NCBI GenBank assembly: GCA_002811675.1
Contig: PDIM01010349.1
Span: 1 to 31,017 of the forward strand
Length of the DNA stretch: 31,017 nucleotides
Source: Ichthyosporea sp. XGB-2017a
Taxonomy: Eukaryota > Opisthokonta > Ichthyosporea
Reading direction: 5' to 3'
Part shown: piece by piece, positions 27,851 to 31,017 of the stretch
How positions within the stretch are numbered: position 1 is the first letter of the stretch
Layout of the letters: each line of letters opens with the position of its first letter
Program-made: the position numbers and the translations under genes
The notes under the pieces: model-generated
Database searches by the model: none
What the model was told of the DNA's origin: nothing
The model's input: only the letters and a program-made list of their open reading frames with translations

Positions 27851-29203
27851 ATGGGCTGCGGTAGTTCCACTACTCGATTGGGCATCATTTCCCAAGAATC
27901 AAGCACTTCCTTCGGGGATGCTGGCCATGCTCACAAGTTTTCCAATCATAAACATGCTCGGACAACTCAGGCACCTCGAAATTCTCTTAATGGGAATAGG
28001 ACTGTCATTGAAGTTCCCCCGGAAGTTCCCTTTGATTCCAAGAGCTGCACTTCAAGTAACCATTCTTCCTTACAAAATACATTGACAAGAAAAAACTCAC
28101 CGATGAGGAGTAGTGATCAACCATCCTCTCTGCCCAATACCCACGAAGTAATTTACAGCTTAGATTCACAAACTAAAACTAGAGGCAAGCAGTGTAATTC
28201 TAGTGACTGTCAACTACCCCTCGATAACAACAACAATTCTCCATCTGTATTGTCTGACAAACCTCTTTCTTGCCGTTTCGAAAACAACGACAATATATGG
28301 GCATCCTTAGGCAGACCGAGGAGAATATCGAGGGGGCATCGGGACGCAGCTTGTGTCACCTTTCAAGAATTGAAAAGTATGAGGGATGCGTTTTGGAAAA
28401 CCGCACCAGAGTATGGCGGGGATCCAAATATTTGGCATTCGTTGAGAGCAATATGCGAATGCGACGATCCAGAGCTTGCAGCTGCCATTTTGCATAGCTC
28501 AGGGGTTGTGATACCGTCAGGAGCAACTTTTGATAAAGGTGTCTATGACGACAAGGGGACCATCTACGTTGTACCGCAGTATTGTTGGAACCAACCAGAA
28601 AACTACATTGGAAGTGGTACACTTAGTGACCATAATCAACCTTTAGCTCACGACCAAACTTGCTCTGTAGCAACTGATCATGATTGCACAGCGCCTCTCC
28701 ATGGTGAACCGCGTTACGCCCTTCGTGATACTCATGATCAGCTAGGTCTGCAGCAAGCCGCGGTAGGCGGTCCCGGTCAATATGCGGACGATGAAACACT
28801 GCAGGCCCATGGCCCCGTGCCTACTAATCAGGATCTTACGTCTGATCACACACTGCTAATAACGGTAAAGTTAAGAATAATTGACGCTTCCGGATCCGAA
28901 GATATCAAGTGTTCGGTGTCACCAAGCTCCGATAGTGTAAAAACTGTGAAGGACAGGCTTTTGCAAAGCATGAATTCAAGATCAAGTACGTCTACAGCAT
29001 CCATGCGCAACGCGGAATTAGCTGCAGCAGCTCCGGCATCTGGGCAGGGCTTGTACAGTACGTCAACTGATAGTCATGATCTCTACCTACAACGTCGCGA
29101 TCGAGTGCGGTTTATATATGGGGGTCAAGTTCTAGCGGAGAATACGTTGCTAGATGACTATGATATAAAGAATGGGCATGTGATTCAGGTAATGATATCA
29201 TAA
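27851..29203 (+). CDS. UBTD1/2-like ubiquitin-domain protein with N-myristoylation motif
   Basis: Two conserved parts identify the family. The UBTD N-domain is at about residues 168-250 (TFQELKSMRDAFWKTAPEYGG, then IWHSLRAICECDDPELAAAIL and DDKGTIYVVPQYC). The C-terminal ubiquitin-like fold is at about 331-450, ending VRFIYGGQVLAENTLLDDY and NGHVIQVMIS. UBTD proteins bind E2 enzymes and ubiquitin-system partners. The chosen ATG gives MGCGSS, a good N-myristoylation motif with a palmitoylatable Cys3; human UBTD1 likewise starts MGNC. Between Gly2 and the first domain is a ~160-residue Ser/Asn/Thr-rich segment not found in human UBTD1 (227 aa). The ubiquitin fold carries an extra Ser/Ala-rich insert of ~35 residues after its helix. 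The frame extends upstream to a TTG. An out-of-frame ATG lies at 27834, 17 bases before the start. Confidence 0.87.
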   Translation: MGCGSSTTRLGIISQESSTSFGDAGHAHKFSNHKHARTTQAPRNSLNGNRTVIEVPPEVPFDSKSCTSSNHSSLQNTLTRKNSPMRSSDQPSSLPNTHEVIYSLDSQTKTRGKQCNSSDCQLPLDNNNNSPSVLSDKPLSCRFENNDNIWASLGRPRRISRGHRDAACVTFQELKSMRDAFWKTAPEYGGDPNIWHSLRAICECDDPELAAAILHSSGVVIPSGATFDKGVYDDKGTIYVVPQYCWNQPENYIGSGTLSDHNQPLAHDQTCSVATDHDCTAPLHGEPRYALRDTHDQLGLQQAAVGGPGQYADDETLQAHGPVPTNQDLTSDHTLLITVKLRIIDASGSEDIKCSVSPSSDSVKTVKDRLLQSMNSRSSTSTASMRNAELAAAAPASGQGLYSTSTDSHDLYLQRRDRVRFIYGGQVLAENTLLDDYDIKNGHVIQVMIS

Positions 29204-30082
29204 AATCTAAAGTACGTACATGTGCTGATCATGATCTAGTCCAAATTATCATGTCGACTGGAGAATCAATCGAAGGTGAAAAATTAGTAACAGCAAGCAG
29301 CTGATTTTAGCCACGTACTTGGAGTCTGGACTAGAACTGCATGGCCATGGCTGAGGATGGCTAGTACGTAGTGCAACCATGAATGGCTGGCGATCGCAAG
29401 CTAACTAGCGGCCTTTGTCAGCCATCGAAAGGAATATATGCAGTCGTGTATCATGACAAGAAAGCCATTATAAACTAGAGCATATAAGCTAGAAGAGCAT
29501 GGACATCAGTGATTGTTGTCCAATTGGACAACGCATGAACCATAGTGGGCATGTCAGTCATAGACGTCGCCATGGACCAGCAAGTTGACGTTAGTTGCGA
29601 TCTCGATCATTGCTGATCACCATGATAAGCTGGCCATGATGATTGAAGTCAGAGAAGTCTGCATGCAAAACCACGTACGATTCACCAATTATATAGCGCG
29701 CAAGTGACAATTGCACATCGCAATGATATCAGCCTCCGGACCTAAAGGTTATTAATGGTAGAACGACGTCCCTTAATCTGATATTGAGATGAAAAGACTA
29801 GGGATCCGGAACATGGAATTGGACTTTAACACGTTTATTTCAGGTATATGTTTCCCTCAATATAGACGTGTTTATATGAGGCCTAGGTGTGATGTCTAGC
29901 TATGAAACCTGAAGATCTCGATCCTGATTGCATGCCCTTCGGCAATACGAAAATTTACTACTACTAGACGTTCCCATCGAATTATGTAGTTGTAACTGAC
30001 TAACTGACGTTAGGTTCTGTTTCCAAACCAATTGCTGTTGGCGCGGCCTGATCACAACTATATATATTCCGACGTTTCATCA

Positions 30083-30720
30083 TTAGTACTCTCTCCACCC
30101 ACTGAGTCCTTCACAGCTAGACGAATCCTCCGGCCAGCTGACGTAGCTGTCGACAACACTTCCGCCGGTTATAACGTAACACGTCTCCCACTGATGATCT
30201 GTAACTGTCGTACGTCCATCATGTCTAATTCCTCCTCCGAGTCGTGATTCATACGTACAGTACCTTTCGAAGTGGTCGTGAGAGTTACATTCACTACAAT
30301 GAATTGTGCTTATACCTATCAGAAAGGCCTAATTTTCACGCTTTTCGATTCTTCCATAATTGTCCTCCCATCTTGCAGATACTTTCGTTTTAAAGTATTC
30401 TTGCATTGTGACTAATTTATAATTAATTATTAGATACGCCACTAGTTCCTTGTATCTTTCAAATCGTACGTAATTGTCAATCCTTTGAAAGTTCTGCTAG
30501 CTAGCTGTCTCGGGCATGACAACATATTGCAGATCACCCCGTGGCCTGTTTCGCTACAATTCCATGGCCAACACACTTATAACTTCATCATGCATGAGCT
30601 GGTTCTTCATCACTTTGAAATTCCGGGTTATCTCAGACGTCACATCTTCATCGACTAATGTTAATTTCACTTTTAACTTGCGCCTGCAAGTTTCTCGAAT
30701 GAATCTCCGTTTTTAATTGC
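30083..30720 (-). pseudogene. Decayed Gag-like fragment with CCHC zinc knuckle
   Basis: One minus-strand frame stays mostly open for about 210 codons, broken by only three internal stops, all TAG. At 30298-30257 it encodes CSECNSHDHFERYC, an exact C-x2-C-x4-H-x4-C zinc knuckle as in retroviral and LTR-retrotransposon Gag. About 80 codons earlier, HDEVISVLAMEL resembles the end of the Ty1/copia Gag (UBN2) domain, which normally precedes the knuckle. There is no ATG of note and no recognisable protease, integrase or reverse transcriptase further left. The knuckle spacing is seen directly; the copia assignment is inference from the order of the two motifs. A chance match in noncoding DNA cannot be excluded. 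Confidence 0.35.
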
Positions 30721-30933
30721 AACACCTGTCCAGATCTACCAAAACGAATAATAAATTTATCAATCTCTTCAATATATATAAGTTTCCATCAGCTTCTCTA
30801 ATTGTAACAAGACTGAAGTTTCGGAGGTTCAGGATTTATTCCAAGAGTTCAAGATATTTCAAGATTCACAAATCTAAATTGTTCAAACTAAAATTAATTT
30901 TTTAAACTTCGGAAATTCGGGGATGAGGGTCCG

Positions 30934-30996
30934 CTTTTATACCCTTCGGGGATCGCGGCCATTAGGGTTAGGGGGACGTTCTAGAACATTCTAGGA
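30934..30996 (-). promoter_or_regulatory. Heat-shock-element plus TATA-box promoter, pointing left
   Basis: On the minus strand a TATAAAAG box lies at 30941-30934. About 38 bp upstream is a three-unit heat shock element, TTCtaGAAcaTTC (30979-30991), fitting nTTCnnGAAnnTTCn exactly, plus an imperfect fourth unit. Transcription would start near 30905 and run into the Gag-like relic. A 9-bp direct repeat TTCGGGGAT flanks the TATA box (30916-30924 and 30945-30953). It may be the U3 part of an LTR or an ordinary stress promoter. Confidence 0.5.
30962..30975 (+). repeat. Short telomere-like TTAGGG repeat
   Basis: Two exact TTAGGG units followed by GG. This is too short to call a telomere or to exclude chance, but it directly abuts the heat shock element. 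Confidence 0.4.
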
Positions 30997-31017
30997 TTAC
31001 GTAATGGTGTGCCAGAA

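Larger units (their letters stand above)
29204..31017. other. Gene-poor, palindrome-rich tail with a retroelement-like relic
   Basis: No intact gene is visible on either strand. From about 29204 to 29700, palindromic tetramers are strongly over-represented: I count 14 CATG, 6 GATC and 6 CTAG, against about 2 each expected in 500 bp. From 30083 rightwards a decayed minus-strand frame with a zinc-knuckle motif appears, and a heat-shock-element/TATA promoter sits near the right edge. AT content rises between 30360 and 30910. I see no poly(A) signal for the UBTD-like gene in the first 300 bp. Confidence 0.55.

Noticed and set aside
30740-30760. tRNA primer-binding site (TTGGTAGATCTGG on the minus strand)
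   Set aside because: The TGG start and position after a possible LTR are suggestive, but only a few bases match a typical initiator-tRNA site and no CA-ending LTR border is visible.
30032-30905. Three short plus-strand frames (60-71 codons)
   Set aside because: No family resemblance, no plausible starts, AT-rich low-complexity translation. The minus-strand frame carries the only recognisable motif here.
1-31017. tRNA or rRNA genes
   Set aside because: Scanning by eye for the T-loop GGTTCRANYCC pattern and for rRNA signatures on both strands found none in the spacers; isolated GGTTC words fall inside coding frames.

Overview
This is a nuclear window from an intron-poor eukaryote. Ten protein-coding genes are supported, and all are conserved eukaryotic housekeeping or regulatory families except one. 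Very long genes run as single open frames (Elp1-like 1387 codons, Rrp5-like 2145 codons). The only spliced intron I can defend is a 158-nt one with GTAAGT/TAG borders at the very start of a KCMF1-like gene. AATAAA poly(A) signals follow most genes at short distance. A compact, nearly intronless genome with AT-repeat-bearing spacers would fit a florideophyte red alga or another reduced or unicellular eukaryote. The sequence does not settle the lineage, so that placement is a low-confidence inference.

Layout from left to right: a TFIIIC Tfc6/GTF3C2-like WD40 protein with C2H2 fingers (-), an RFT1-family ER membrane protein (-), a SOSS-B/NABP-type OB-fold protein (+, with its start apparently thrown out of frame by a 22-base C tract), a protein of unknown function ending in a PiggyBac-type zinc ribbon (-), mitochondrial ribosomal protein uL3m (+), a KCMF1-like ZZ-finger ubiquitin ligase (-), Elongator subunit Elp1 (+), a DDX24/Mak5 DEAD-box helicase (-), the rRNA-processing factor Rrp5 (+), and a UBTD1/2-like ubiquitin-domain protein (+). 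Gene orientation almost strictly alternates. Four spacers are therefore head-to-head promoters (RFT1/SOSS-B, zinc ribbon/uL3m, KCMF1/ELP1, DDX24/RRP5) and three are short tail-to-tail spacers with opposing poly(A) signals.

The genes do not form a single pathway, but translation and ribosome assembly dominate: TFIIIC (tRNA and 5S transcription), Elp1 (tRNA wobble modification), Mak5 and Rrp5 (pre-rRNA maturation, sharing one 346-bp promoter region) and uL3m (mitoribosome). RFT1 acts in N-glycosylation, SOSS-B in single-stranded DNA repair, KCMF1 in ubiquitylation, and UBTD in ubiquitin-related signalling.

The last 1.8 kb (29204-31017) is different. It has no intact gene and is saturated with palindromic tetramers such as CATG, GATC and CTAG. 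It carries a decayed minus-strand frame with a perfect retroviral-type zinc-knuckle spacing. At the window edge lies a textbook heat-shock-element plus TATA-box promoter pointing into that frame. I read it tentatively as a decayed LTR retroelement. The other non-genic structure of note is an array of almost four identical 86-bp repeats in the KCMF1/ELP1 promoter region.
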